Shown piece after piece: positions 34,059-42,656 of a stretch of 64,000 nucleotides of DNA. The notes under the pieces are model-generated. The model was not told where the DNA came from. It worked only from the letters and a program-made list of their open reading frames with translations, and made no database searches. Position 1 is the stretch's first letter. Each line of letters begins with the position of its first letter. The DNA is from Deinococcus yavapaiensis KR-236 (GTDB lineage Bacteria; Deinococcota; Deinococci; Deinococcales; Deinococcaceae). Where the stretch lies: NCBI RefSeq assembly GCF_003217515.1, contig NZ_QJSX01000007.1:16944-80943 (forward strand). Direction: 5' to 3'. The position numbers and the translations under genes were made by a program.

Positions 34059-34622
34059 TCAGCGGTTGGACGACTTCCAATCGCTCACGAGTCGGTTCAG
34101 CAAGCTTCGCGTGTTCTTCAACAAATCGGCTCGGACCTCGGCCTCGGTGGGATTGACCTTGCCGTAGCTCACCGCCGACCAGCGAAGTTCGCCGCCCAGC
34201 CAAGAACTCGCGCCCGGCTTGGTCTCGTTCTCCACGTACGTCGACACGCGCGTCTCGACGGAGGCGCTTCCCCGAATCGGACGCACTTCCAAAACCATGT
34301 TGAGGCTCGCGTCCGATTTCTTGCACACGTGCTCTTCGCGGTAGCGTACGCCCCCGGCGCGCAACAGCGTCTTGACGTCGGCGTAGGCTTGGCCGTCCAG
34401 CCCGACGAGCGACATCGTGAGCCCCGCTTCGGTCGACGCCGTGACGGTCAGCAGGGGACTCAGGCACAAGACCGCGCCTTTCAGGTCGACGCCCGGAGCG
34501 GCGAACGCCGTGGAAAGCACGCCGAACGAGAGGGCGGCGGGCAGGTGCCGAAGGAGGTTGGAGCGGGGCGAGACGGGACGGGAGGAGGCGAAGGGCGTCG
34601 GGCGGAATTCGGTCGTCTTCAT
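34059..34622 (-). CDS. Exported protein of unknown function
   Basis: A 187-residue protein. A hydrophobic segment (LPAALSFGVLSTAFAA) at residues about 28-43 follows an unusually long basic lead, consistent with a signal peptide. The mature part contains two Cys residues (AVLCLS, HVCKKS) and beta strands. No family is recognised. The ATG at 34622 is preceded by GAAGGA. Confidence 0.65.
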   Translation of the reverse strand: MKTTEFRPTPFASSRPVSPRSNLLRHLPAALSFGVLSTAFAAPGVDLKGAVLCLSPLLTVTASTEAGLTMSLVGLDGQAYADVKTLLRAGGVRYREEHVCKKSDASLNMVLEVRPIRGSASVETRVSTYVENETKPGASSWLGGELRWSAVSYGKVNPTEAEVRADLLKNTRSLLNRLVSDWKSSNR

Positions 34623-34731
34623 GGTTTTCCTTCGGGCTCGCCTTCGACTTGGCCGAATCGCGAGCAGGCTCGAGCGAGGAGTGAGGAGCGGCGATCGCGC
34701 CTTGCTGTCGGCGCGGAAACTCGCCTTCGCG

Positions 34732-34899
34732 TCAAGAGCGGGCTTCGAGCGGCGGGCCACGCTGAAACAGGAACATCGAGGATTCGCGGGCGGCCCGGGC
34801 TTGCCGTGGAACGCTCTCACTCGGCCGAACTTGTGGCGCCGCGACGAAGAGGCATCGACCGTATCGAGGGGTGGCGGCGGACGGCGGGCTGGACGGCAT
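34732..34899 (-). CDS. Possible small protein (55 residues)
   Basis: This is called mainly because its ATG follows an excellent site (ACAGGAGGAACC) that closely matches the start of the lipoprotein gene at 23992, and because TAAGGT, a possible -10, lies upstream on the same strand. The protein is rich in Arg, Pro and Ser with no known motif. It could be a chance frame or a decayed gene. Confidence 0.35.
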   Translation of the reverse strand: MPSSPPSAATPRYGRCLFVAAPQVRPSESVPRQARAARESSMFLFQRGPPLEARS

Positions 34900-34961
34900 G
34901 GTTCCTCCTGTGGAGACGCCGTGGCGCTCCGAGTCGTGATCGAACCTTAGATCCACGCCTC

Positions 34962-35091
34962 TGATTGCGTCGTGATCGGGCCGCGACGTCGCCCTCGCGA
35001 GGAAAACGATGCGTGCGGGCAGCCATCCAGGGGCGTCGGAGTATCGAACGCCGTTCAAAGGCGACCACCGCCCTCGATCACGACGCAATCA
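34962..35091. repeat. 17-base inverted repeat flanking 96 bases
   Basis: The arms 34962-34978 (tgattgcgtcgtgatcg) and 35075-35091 are perfect inverted copies. A further direct copy of the inner part (gtcgtgatcg) lies at 34933-34942. No transposase or target-site duplication was seen. It may be a miniature element or a regulatory or RNA structure. Confidence 0.75.
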
Positions 35092-35266
35092 GGCCGTCCG
35101 AGGCATGGTGTCCTCGTCGCACGGCAAGGAAGACGCCAGCCGTCACCCTCGACGTCCCGAAGTTTCTAGACGCGAGAAGCCGCCGGCGTCCCCCTCGCCC
35201 GGATTCCTACCGCTCGATTCCCGCCTCGCTCGCGCTCCACGCGCCCCCCATCCACAGGAGGACATC

Positions 35267-36409
35267 ATGAAACGACCCTTGTTGCTGTGCGCCCTGCTGA
35301 GCGCCGCCATCGCGAGCGGTGGCACGGCGCAGCCCGTTTGGAACGGCTCGCAGGGACTTCCGCCCGGCGTGAAGCCGAACACGAGCACCGCCGCGCCGCC
35401 TGCGCCCACGTCCACCTTCGAATCTCGTGGATCGTCGAACCTCAAGGGCATTCAGCTCACGCCGCTGCAAGCCGAGGTGAAGGTCGGCGCGAGCTTGACG
35501 CTCGATCTCGTCGCGTGCGTGAACTTCGCGGCGAGCGGCATTGCCCTCCCGCCGAACACGCCTTCGTATCTGTGCGAACCTTCGTTCTTCACGAGCACCG
35601 CGAAGAACTGGTCGGTGAACGGCACGCCCGGCGGCAATGCCAGCGTCGGCACGATCAAAGCGGGCCAGGGGGGACAAGCGGTGTACACCGCTCCCGCCAA
35701 GAAGCCGAGCCGCAATCCGGTGGCCGTGTCGGTGGAAGTGAACGATCCCGAGCTCGGGCGCGTCACCCTCGTCGCGAACGTGCAAGTCGTCGAGCCCGCC
35801 TCTTGGGAAGGCACGATCACTTACACCGAGGAGGGCACGGACGTCTGGAAGATGCGCGACGGCTTCCAAGGAGCGGGCATCGAGATCGCGAAGCAAACGC
35901 AAACCTTCAAGGTCGTCGGCTCGCGTGAGGAAAGCCCGACGAGCACGGTGCTCGTGCTCGAACAGGTCGGCTCGGCCTCCTACTCCGATTCGGGCCAAAT
36001 GGAAAAGCGCATCAACGAGATTTGCCAGGCGTTCGGGCCGACGATCTTGCGTCACCACTTCGTGTACGGACGCAGCTTCGAGATGAAAGGCGAGGTCAAG
36101 GCGACCATCGAGGCGCGCCTGTTCCTCGCCAATGGCCGCTACTCGCTGGCGCTCGCCCCGCAAAACGTCCTCATGATCGGCCAGGACCGCAAGACCGACA
36201 TTTACAAGGACGGATGCGCGAACACGACGAACGACCGTTCGAACACCAAGCAGACTCGAACCACGGCCGACCTGCCGACGTTTCCGATCGAGGGCCCGGT
36301 GTTTCCGTCGCGTCCCGACATGCTGCGAGGCCAAACCGAGGGCACGTCGGAGTTGTTCGTGCAGAAAACGGATTGGAAGCTCGGCTGGACCTTGACGAGA
36401 ACGCGCTGA
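35267..36409 (+). CDS. Exported Ig-like protein
   Basis: A 380-residue protein with a signal peptide (PLLLCALLSAAIASGGTAQ) and a CAGGAGG site before the ATG. After a Pro/Thr-rich linker comes an Ig-like domain (about 65-180) with the usual pattern VGASLTLDLVA...WSVNGTPGGNASVGTIKA...YTAP...VAVSVEV. The C-terminal region begins WEGTITYTEEG and ends RPDMLRGQTEG...LTRTR, recalling the end of the lipoprotein at 23992. It is therefore likely a relative with the same surface function, which is unknown. It is convergent with the second SARP gene. Confidence 0.75.
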   Translation: MKRPLLLCALLSAAIASGGTAQPVWNGSQGLPPGVKPNTSTAAPPAPTSTFESRGSSNLKGIQLTPLQAEVKVGASLTLDLVACVNFAASGIALPPNTPSYLCEPSFFTSTAKNWSVNGTPGGNASVGTIKAGQGGQAVYTAPAKKPSRNPVAVSVEVNDPELGRVTLVANVQVVEPASWEGTITYTEEGTDVWKMRDGFQGAGIEIAKQTQTFKVVGSREESPTSTVLVLEQVGSASYSDSGQMEKRINEICQAFGPTILRHHFVYGRSFEMKGEVKATIEARLFLANGRYSLALAPQNVLMIGQDRKTDIYKDGCANTTNDRSNTKQTRTTADLPTFPIEGPVFPSRPDMLRGQTEGTSELFVQKTDWKLGWTLTRTR

Positions 36410-36479
36410 ACGCGCGATGGCCTGGGCGGACCTTCGTGCCGCGCTCGCGTGGACGAGCCGAATCGAGGAAGGCGCCGTT

Positions 36480-38561
36480 TCAGACGGACGGTCGGGTCGG
36501 CGCCTCTTCGGTCGGCGCGGCGAGTCGTGCGAGCGCCGCTTTCGCCTCGGCCGCTTCGCTCCGATCTGCCTGGCCTTCCAAAAGCTCGGCGGCCAGGGTG
36601 TAGAAGCGCCGGGCGTCGGCGAGCAGGTACTGATCGTGCGCCTCGCGCGCGGCGCGCAAGTACGCTCGGGCGGCGAACTCCGGTTTGCCGCCCTCCTGCC
36701 AGTGGTGTGCTACGCGCGCCGCGCCGCCCAACCCGCTTTCCAGCGTTCGCGCGGCGGCTCTGTGCAGCAGTGAGCGCACCGAACCCGGAATGCTCGCCGC
36801 GACCGCCTCGTACACGAGGTCGTGCGTGAAGCGCGACCCACCGAGCACTTGAGCCGCTTCGAGTTCCTCCCACGCCTGCGCGATGTCGAGCAGCGGAGCG
36901 CCCAGCATCTGCGCGACCTGCTCGGGGTCGAAGTCGCTTTGCAAGATCGCCGCCGCTCGCGCGGCTTGCAGCGCGGGCGGCGAGAGACGTTCCAACCGGC
37001 GCCCGATCAACGCCCAGACTTTCTCGGGCAGCGGCAGGGGTTCGGGCAGGGGGCCGTTCAATCGGCCCGCCTCGAGCAGCAACTTGACCGTTTCGAGCAG
37101 GAAGTGCGGATTTTCCGCCGAGTGCTTCCACAACCGCCGCCGCAAGGCGGGATCGGGCGGCACGCCGATGTCCGTCATCAATCGGTCGGCGGCCTCTTCG
37201 TCCATGGGTTTGAGGTCGATCAGGACCGCGATGCCCTGCTCCACGGTCTGCCGGACGAGCTCGGCGCTTTCGGGCGGAAGTTCGCCTCTTCGGTAAGTCG
37301 CGAGCAGCATGGGCATGCCGCCTTGCCCCAGGGGAAACGAGGTGCCGAACATGTACAGACCCATCTGGTTGGTGTGGTCGTCGAAGAACTGCCAGTCGTC
37401 GCAGACGTTGGAGAGCAACCCCTCGTGCACCGCGATCGTCCAGATCTTGTGCGCTTCACGAAAGCGCAGCAGTTCCTCGTCGTTCGTGATCGGTGAAGGT
37501 CGTTCGTCGGCAGGCAGCAACTCCGGGACGAGACGTGACTCTTCGCGCCGCACCCAAGGCTCCAGGTGCAAGTCGGGAAACCGCGCTGTGTTGATGCGGC
37601 CCATGCGCGTCAAGGTCGCCCAAGGCTGCACTCGGTCGCCGGGCCGCCCCGAGTAGACGATGTAGCCGCCCTTGCTCGCGGCGAAGTCCAACGCGAGGCG
37701 CGTCTTGCCCGAGCCCGGCTCGCCGGAAATGAAAATCCACTGACCTGCCGTCCACGCCGCTTCCATCCGCGCCCACTCCGCTTCCCGTCCGACGAGGTGC
37801 GGAGGACGCAGCACCGCGACGGGCAGTTCGGTTCGCACGGCGGGTGCCGGGACAGGTACGGTGCCTCGCTCGATTTCGCGGCGCAAAGCCGTCGTTTCCG
37901 GCAAAGGCTCGGTGCCGAACTCGCGGCGCAGCATGTCCTTGCACCGCTCGTACGCTCGCAACGCTGCCGGACGATCCCCGGAAAGGTAATGCAGCCGCAT
38001 CACTCGGCGGTGGGCGTCCTCCGACACGGGATCGAGGTCCAGCAACGTCCGAGCGTGCAGCAGGGCCGCCTCGTACGCTCCGGCTTGTTCCAAGCGGATG
38101 ATCTCGTTGCGCAGGGCGACGCCGCGCCATTCCTCGAACCGCTCGCGCTCGGCGGCGACCCAATCGTCGAGGTCGGGGCAATCGTCGTAGCGCAACCCGG
38201 CGAGCAACTCCCCGCGCTGCGTCAGCAGTTCGGACGCTCGCCCTTGGGTGAAGTGATCGCGCATGCGGGCGGCGTCCACCTCAACGGTGGGAGACAAGTC
38301 CAGCACGTCACCTCCCGTCACGAGGTCGGTGCTCGCGAACAAGCGCAACTTGCGCAGCATTTGCGAGAGGTTGTTGCGCGCCGTTTGCTCGGGCGAGTCC
38401 GGCCACAGCAACCCCACGAGCTTTCCGCGTGGTGTGCCGCCCTCCAACGCCAAGTAAGCGAGGCACGCGGCGAGCTTGCGTTCCGGACGCTGCTCCACGC
38501 CGCTGGGCCCTCGAAGATGAACCGAGCCAAGCAGTTGAAGGTGCCAGGGATTTCGATTCAT
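36480..38561 (-). CDS. SARP/BTAD-type transcriptional regulator with AAA ATPase domain (paralogue)
   Basis: A 693-residue paralogue of the protein at 26800. An N-terminal winged helix (LQLLGSVHLRGPSGVEQRPE...LLWPDSPEQTARNNLSQMLRKLR) and a BTAD domain (to about 235) are followed by an ATPase with Walker A SGEPGSGKTRLAL and NPHFLLETVKLL. The C-terminal helical repeat part contains FTHDLVYEAVAAS. The ATG at 38561 is chosen because a TATCCT hexamer lies 8 bases upstream, as in the paralogue (TACACT, 8 bases). Targets are unknown; neighbours on both sides are exported proteins of unknown function. Confidence 0.85.
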   Translation of the reverse strand: MNRNPWHLQLLGSVHLRGPSGVEQRPERKLAACLAYLALEGGTPRGKLVGLLWPDSPEQTARNNLSQMLRKLRLFASTDLVTGGDVLDLSPTVEVDAARMRDHFTQGRASELLTQRGELLAGLRYDDCPDLDDWVAAERERFEEWRGVALRNEIIRLEQAGAYEAALLHARTLLDLDPVSEDAHRRVMRLHYLSGDRPAALRAYERCKDMLRREFGTEPLPETTALRREIERGTVPVPAPAVRTELPVAVLRPPHLVGREAEWARMEAAWTAGQWIFISGEPGSGKTRLALDFAASKGGYIVYSGRPGDRVQPWATLTRMGRINTARFPDLHLEPWVRREESRLVPELLPADERPSPITNDEELLRFREAHKIWTIAVHEGLLSNVCDDWQFFDDHTNQMGLYMFGTSFPLGQGGMPMLLATYRRGELPPESAELVRQTVEQGIAVLIDLKPMDEEAADRLMTDIGVPPDPALRRRLWKHSAENPHFLLETVKLLLEAGRLNGPLPEPLPLPEKVWALIGRRLERLSPPALQAARAAAILQSDFDPEQVAQMLGAPLLDIAQAWEELEAAQVLGGSRFTHDLVYEAVAASIPGSVRSLLHRAAARTLESGLGGAARVAHHWQEGGKPEFAARAYLRAAREAHDQYLLADARRFYTLAAELLEGQADRSEAAEAKAALARLAAPTEEAPTRPSV

Positions 38562-38569
38562 GTACCTCA

Positions 38570-38575
38570 AGGATA
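38570..38575 (-). promoter_or_regulatory. -10 element, leaderless promoter of the second SARP gene
   Basis: On the minus strand, TATCCT lies 8 bases before the ATG at 38561. Confidence 0.5.
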
Positions 38576-38721
38576 GCCTAAGACGAGGAACGATCGGATG
38601 AATCGAAGCGGCGCGCCGCGCGACGCGACTTCACCTTGCGAGGCGGGCGCTCCACCGACCCTCCACGCTCGGCCGAACCGTCGAACACGGGGTGGTTCGC
38701 CGCTCGGTGGAATGCCCTCGT

Positions 38722-38780
38722 CGTGGAATTCGGTGGAAGGGCGGTTCCGAGCAAGGACCGTCCTTCCACCGAATTCCACG
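38722..38780 (-). terminator. Long hairpin after the exported protein gene
   Basis: A perfect 19-base-pair inverted repeat (38722-38740 with 38762-38780) starts right after the stop of the gene at 38781-40190. The 21-base loop can pair further inside. There is no T run. Confidence 0.65.
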
Positions 38781-40190
38781 TCAGCGTCTCGTCATGGTGA
38801 GGGTGCCGCGCCCGAGGTCCTCGCCCTCGTAGTTCGTCCAGCGTACCGAACCCGTGTAACGGTCGCCGTCGAAGCGTCCCTGCACTTTGAGCTCCATCGT
38901 GCGGTCGTCCACTTCCAAGCCGATGTCGAGCGCGCCCGTCTCGCTGTTGCCGTTGGCGTACTCCACGCTTTCGCCGCCCCCGCCGAGGATGCGCGGCGAG
39001 TCGTCGTACAAGTCGAGCCGCACCTTGAACGTTCGAGTTCCCACGGTGATGACCGCGTCCCACGCGCCCGTCGCCGTCCACTTCGCGGGTGTGGGGCTCG
39101 GCTTCGTCGGGGCCGTGGAGTTCGGGGTGTCGAAGCTCGCGGTCGGCGAGCTTCCCGCGCTCGGCGGGGGCGGCGTCATCGTGCCGGTGTTCGCGCCGGG
39201 CTTGCTTTCGGGCGGCGTGCCCAGCGGGCGGTTGAAGAGCGTCTCGCCGCTTCCGGACGTGAGTGACAGGACGTGCTGACCGTTCGACTCGATCTTGACG
39301 AGGGCTCGCTCGGTGTACGGCTTGACGTGGTTCTTCTGCGTCGAGGTCTTGCTCGGCGTGCAGGTGTACCCGACGGCGGAACTCGTCGTGGGCGTGAACG
39401 TCAGCATCGAGCCGTTCTGCGTGACCTTGCCCTTTTCCTGCACGAGCAGTTTCGACGTGCAACCGTACGTCGTCACGACGAGCAGTCCCGTGCGCTCGTA
39501 CGAGAGGTCGTCGCGCAACTTGAGGATGACGCTCGTTCCGCTCGCTTCCGCCCACTTGCCCGTCGCCGTGTTGTAGTACTCGATGGGCGACAGGCGCCCG
39601 CTGTGCCATTCGCCGCGCAACTCGGGGCGAAGACGGGTCGCTTCCGGCGAGGGCGGAGCAGGCTTCTCGGGCGTTCGGCGCACGTACGTCGCGCTTCCCT
39701 CTTTCGTCTTGAAGGTGAGCTCGCCCTTGGCGATCGACCATGTCATCGTGGCCGTCTCCGACACGGCCTTCGACGTGAGACTCGCTCCTTGCCGTCGGCA
39801 TCCGTTGTTGAGGCGGTCGGGTGAGTAGCCGAGCTTCTTGTCGACCTTCGAGGTCTTGAAGGTGATGTTGCCGCCCGAGACTTGATAAGTGCCGCGCTCC
39901 ACCGTGACGCTCATGCTTTGGCACGTGATTTGGTAGCCGGACATCCCGAATCCTTGAAGCGATTGAAAGGACTCGAATTCGCTGAAGACGTACGTCCCGT
40001 CCTTGTTGAGCAGCAGACGCCGCGCGTCCGCGTTCGCCCCTCCGAAGTCGGACGTGTAGACGCCCTGGGGGTACTGAGGTCCGACAAGCCACTCGCCGAC
40101 GAGGGCGGCGGGCACGTTCGCGGCGAAAGCGCCGTGGGCAGGCCAAGCGAAGATCATTGCGGTGAGCACGAGGCGTCGTCGAAGAGTCAT
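38781..40190 (-). CDS. Exported multi-domain protein of unknown function
   Basis: A 469-residue protein with a signal peptide (LVLTAMIFAWPAHGAFAA) and an AAGGA site before the ATG at 40190. Three segments begin with a similar motif (VGEWLVG, RGEWHSG and TGAWDAV), suggesting repeated small beta-barrel domains. A Pro/Ser/Thr-rich linker at about 345-380 separates the second and third. Several Cys residues could form disulfides. No family is recognised. It ends at a strong hairpin. Confidence 0.7.
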   Translation of the reverse strand: MTLRRRLVLTAMIFAWPAHGAFAANVPAALVGEWLVGPQYPQGVYTSDFGGANADARRLLLNKDGTYVFSEFESFQSLQGFGMSGYQITCQSMSVTVERGTYQVSGGNITFKTSKVDKKLGYSPDRLNNGCRRQGASLTSKAVSETATMTWSIAKGELTFKTKEGSATYVRRTPEKPAPPSPEATRLRPELRGEWHSGRLSPIEYYNTATGKWAEASGTSVILKLRDDLSYERTGLLVVTTYGCTSKLLVQEKGKVTQNGSMLTFTPTTSSAVGYTCTPSKTSTQKNHVKPYTERALVKIESNGQHVLSLTSGSGETLFNRPLGTPPESKPGANTGTMTPPPPSAGSSPTASFDTPNSTAPTKPSPTPAKWTATGAWDAVITVGTRTFKVRLDLYDDSPRILGGGGESVEYANGNSETGALDIGLEVDDRTMELKVQGRFDGDRYTGSVRWTNYEGEDLGRGTLTMTRR

Positions 40191-40297
40191 GAACGGTCCT
40201 TTCGCGAAGCGCGGCGAGATGAACGCGCTTCGAACTCCGCACACCTTGTCAGACGAAGGATGGTAGACCGATGGCGGCCTCGCCGTTCCTTCCAGGA

Positions 40298-40341
40298 CCG
40301 CGAAGGGCGAGGCCGAACTTGCTCGGCCTCGCCCTTCGCGG
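40298..40341 (-). terminator. Hairpin terminator of the 64-residue protein gene
   Basis: A perfect 19-base-pair stem (40298-40316 with 40323-40341) with a 6-base loop begins 18 bases downstream of the stop at 40360. Confidence 0.7.
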
Positions 40342-40359
40342 AGGATCCTGGGTGGCGTG

Positions 40360-40554
40360 TCAGCGCCTCAACAAGACGCCGTAAAGGAACTCCACGCAAT
40401 CGTCGATGCTCGCGAAGTGCTTCTTCTCGCCGTGCCCACCTTCTTGCAAGGACGCCCGCCAGCGCGGCGCGCTTGCCTCTGGGTCGTACCAGACGCGCAG
40501 CACGTATACGCGTCCGCTCGGACTCAACAATTGCCCTTCGAGAGGTCGTGTCAT
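40360..40554 (-). CDS. Small protein of unknown function (64 residues)
   Basis: A 64-residue cytosolic protein (MTRPLEGQLLSPSGRVYVLRVW...HFASIDDCVEFLYGVLLRR) with an excellent AAGGAGA site 5 bases before the ATG and a strong terminator after it. No family is recognised. It is upstream of, and divergent from, the merR-like gene at 40771, but 216 bases away. Confidence 0.65.
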   Translation of the reverse strand: MTRPLEGQLLSPSGRVYVLRVWYDPEASAPRWRASLQEGGHGEKKHFASIDDCVEFLYGVLLRR

Positions 40555-40732
40555 GATCGTCTCCTTCGCGCACGCGACTCGAGTCGCGCTGTCCGTAGGG
40601 TGCGCGTCGAGGGGTGGTGCTCGCATGACGAAGCCCAAGGGTCGGGGAGAATGACCGCTTCGAGGTCCTGACTCCGCGCGGGCGTCCGCGAAGCTCGAAG
40701 GAAGCCTCGACCCGTTCGACGTCGCTTCCCTC

Positions 40733-40764
40733 TTGACCCTGACATAGATGTCAGGGTTTACGCT
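40733..40764 (+). promoter_or_regulatory. MerR-type promoter with operator in a 20-base spacer
   Basis: -35 TTGACC (40733-40738) and -10 TACGCT (40759-40764) are separated by 20 bases, the long spacing that MerR regulators correct by twisting DNA. A perfect palindrome, CCCTGACAT-AG-ATGTCAGGG (40737-40756), fills the spacer. The -10 lies 6 bases before the GTG at 40771, so the transcript is leaderless. Confidence 0.85.
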
Positions 40765-40770
40765 GGTTCC

Positions 40771-41166
40771 GTGGAGAAGTTGCGCATCGGACAAGTCGCG
40801 AGGGCCACCGGCGTGAGCGTGCGCGCCATTCGTCACTACGATCACCTCGGCCTGCTCACCACCGCTCGCGCCGACAATCGGTACCGCGTCTTCCACCCCG
40901 AGGACGTCGAACGCGTTCGGCTCATCCAGCTGTTCCTCGGCGTCGGCTTCACCCTCGACGAGGTTCGACGTTGGGCGCCCTGCTTCCAGCACGGCCCCGG
41001 CCCTCTCGACGTGCCCGCCGAGGAGATCCGGGCCTTGTACGCGCGCAAGATCGCCGACGTCGACGCGCACATCGACGCCCTCAAGCGCCTGCGCGCCAAG
41101 CTCGCCCGTCACGTGGGCCACCTCGACGAGCACGATCCGCACGCGCCGATCTCTCCGACGTTCTGA
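40771..41166 (+). CDS. MerR family transcriptional regulator
   Basis: A 131-residue MerR regulator. The N-terminal winged helix has the family signature (RIGQVARATGVSVRAIRHYDHLGLLTTARADNRYRVF), followed by a long dimerisation helix (about 75-125, IRALYARKIADVDAHIDALKRLRAKLA). No obvious Cys-based metal site is present, so it is probably of the small-molecule type. The GTG start is fixed by the promoter. It almost certainly controls itself through the operator at 40737-40756. The MBL-fold hydrolase at 41229 lies 62 bases downstream and is probably co-transcribed. Confidence 0.92.
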   Translation: MEKLRIGQVARATGVSVRAIRHYDHLGLLTTARADNRYRVFHPEDVERVRLIQLFLGVGFTLDEVRRWAPCFQHGPGPLDVPAEEIRALYARKIADVDAHIDALKRLRAKLARHVGHLDEHDPHAPISPTF

Positions 41167-41228
41167 TCGGCCTGCGCCTCTCACCTCACCCGTCGACGCG
41201 GCGTGAGCGGTCCCTTCATGGAGCTGAC

Positions 41229-41990
41229 ATGCGACTGCAACTCATTCGAAATGCCACCTTGCGCCTCTCGTACGCCGGTCACGAACTTCTCTTCGATCCG
41301 TGCCTCGCGCCGCTCCACAGTCAACCCAGCTTGGCGGGCAAAAGCCTCAATCCCACGGTCGCGCTGCCCGTCGCGCCCGAGGACGTCGCGCGGAACGTGG
41401 AACTCGCGCTCGTCTCGCATCTGCACCGCGACCACATCGACCTCGACCCGCCGCGCCTTCCCAGCAACCTCCCTTTGCTCGGGCAGCCCGGAGACACGGC
41501 CGCGTTGCGCGGCGCCGGTTTCACGAACGTGACCCCCGTGGACGGCGACTGCACTTGGAACGGCGTACACGTCACTCGCACGCCCGGAGCTCACGGGACC
41601 GGCAAAGTTCGAGAAGCGATGGGCGAGGTGAGCGGCTTCGTGCTGCGCGCCGACGGCGAACCGACGGTGTACCTCGCGGGTGACACCATCTTGAACGAGG
41701 ACGTCCTCGCCGTCCTTCGAGACGTTCAGCCCGACGTGATCGTCACCCACTCGGGCGGCGCGGTCTTCATGGGCACGACGATCATCATGGACGCCGAGCA
41801 AACCGTGGCGGTCGCGAACGCCGCGCCCGACGCGACGGTCGTCGCGGTGCATCTCGAGGCGTTCGATCACATGACCGTCACCCGCGCGGCCCTGCGTGAC
41901 GCCGCTCGCCAAGCAGGGCTGAGCGCGCGCCTGCTCGTCCCGAACGACGGTGAGGTCTTGGTGCTGGGCCGCCGCGCTGCCACGGCGTGA
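41229..41990 (+). CDS. Metallo-beta-lactamase-fold hydrolase
   Basis: A 253-residue MBL-fold enzyme related to the UlaG/RomA-like group. The metal motif is ALVSHLHRDHIDL (H-x-H-x-D-H). Further ligands are in TPGAHGTG, YLAGDTILNED and AVHLEAFDH. The N-terminal MRLQLIRNATLRLSYAGHELLFDPCL is typical of this subgroup. The substrate is unknown. The ATG follows a GGAG-like site. Position behind the MerR gene suggests induction by a compound the enzyme handles. Confidence 0.85.
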   Translation: MRLQLIRNATLRLSYAGHELLFDPCLAPLHSQPSLAGKSLNPTVALPVAPEDVARNVELALVSHLHRDHIDLDPPRLPSNLPLLGQPGDTAALRGAGFTNVTPVDGDCTWNGVHVTRTPGAHGTGKVREAMGEVSGFVLRADGEPTVYLAGDTILNEDVLAVLRDVQPDVIVTHSGGAVFMGTTIIMDAEQTVAVANAAPDATVVAVHLEAFDHMTVTRAALRDAARQAGLSARLLVPNDGEVLVLGRRAATA

Positions 41991-42024
41991 CCCACGAGCC
42001 GCCAAGGCGCGTCCGTCGGCGCGA

Positions 42025-42585
42025 TCAAACGCCGAGGTTCCCGCTTGAGCGCGCCCAAGCGACGACGCGCGAAGCCGTTTGGCCGGGCGTGAGCGAAGTC
42101 GCGTCGAAGGTGCTTCCCGGCCAAGCGACATCAGGGCGTTCATGCCAACGCTCCCAGCGCATCTCGCTCCAGCCATCCTCGATCAGCACGTCGGGTCGCC
42201 AATCCGGGTAGACTTCGTGCGCGCGCAGCCACGCCGCCCAATTCAGCATGTCCTGCGACGCGAGCCCGTCGCCTCGAGCGCGCAGGCGACGAATACGCTC
42301 GACGTCCCCCACGTCCAGCAGCAAGTGCCGCACGTCCGACAGACGCGCTGACGAGGGCGCGGCGAGCACCTCGCCGAGCGGACACGGTCCCAGCAACCCG
42401 AAGTCACCGGCGTGTTCGAGCGCCGTTTCGATCCAGCCTTCCAGCAATCGTTGCCGCTCGGCCTTGCCGCCGCCTTGCCAGCGCTCGTCGAAGTCATGCC
42501 AGCGCACCGAGGGGTGCGCGGCGCGTAACAGAGGAAGGAGGGTGGACTTGCCCGAGCCGGACGCGCCGCCGAGAACGAAGAGCAT
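42025..42585 (-). CDS. P-loop nucleoside/nucleotide kinase-like ATPase
   Basis: A 186-residue AAA/kinase-like P-loop protein. The Walker A is GGASGSGKSTL at residues about 6-16. A conserved WHDFDERW (possible Walker B/base region) and a lid-type Arg-rich segment (VERIRRLRARGDG) follow. The substrate is unknown. The ATG at 42585 is chosen because a TAGCAT hexamer lies 5 bases upstream. A longer in-frame start at 42642 would add 19 residues without a ribosome binding site. Confidence 0.75.
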   Translation of the reverse strand: MLFVLGGASGSGKSTLLPLLRAAHPSVRWHDFDERWQGGGKAERQRLLEGWIETALEHAGDFGLLGPCPLGEVLAAPSSARLSDVRHLLLDVGDVERIRRLRARGDGLASQDMLNWAAWLRAHEVYPDWRPDVLIEDGWSEMRWERWHERPDVAWPGSTFDATSLTPGQTASRVVAWARSSGNLGV

Positions 42586-42590
42586 GCGCG

Positions 42591-42596
42591 ATGCTA
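42591..42596 (-). promoter_or_regulatory. -10 element, leaderless promoter of the P-loop kinase
   Basis: On the minus strand, TAGCAT lies 5 bases before the ATG at 42585. Confidence 0.4.
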
Positions 42597-42656
42597 TCGC
42601 CGACCTCGCGAGGCTTGCATCGTTCGGGTGGCGTACCGCCACCTTCCTGGGACGGG

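Larger units (their letters stand above)
34623..35266. other. 644-base region with inverted repeat and possible small gene
   Basis: No long gene is supported. It contains the possible 55-residue frame at 34732-34899 (minus), the inverted repeat 34962-35091 and the start site of the gene at 35267. Other frames are Arg/Pro-rich and look like chance. Confidence 0.45.
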
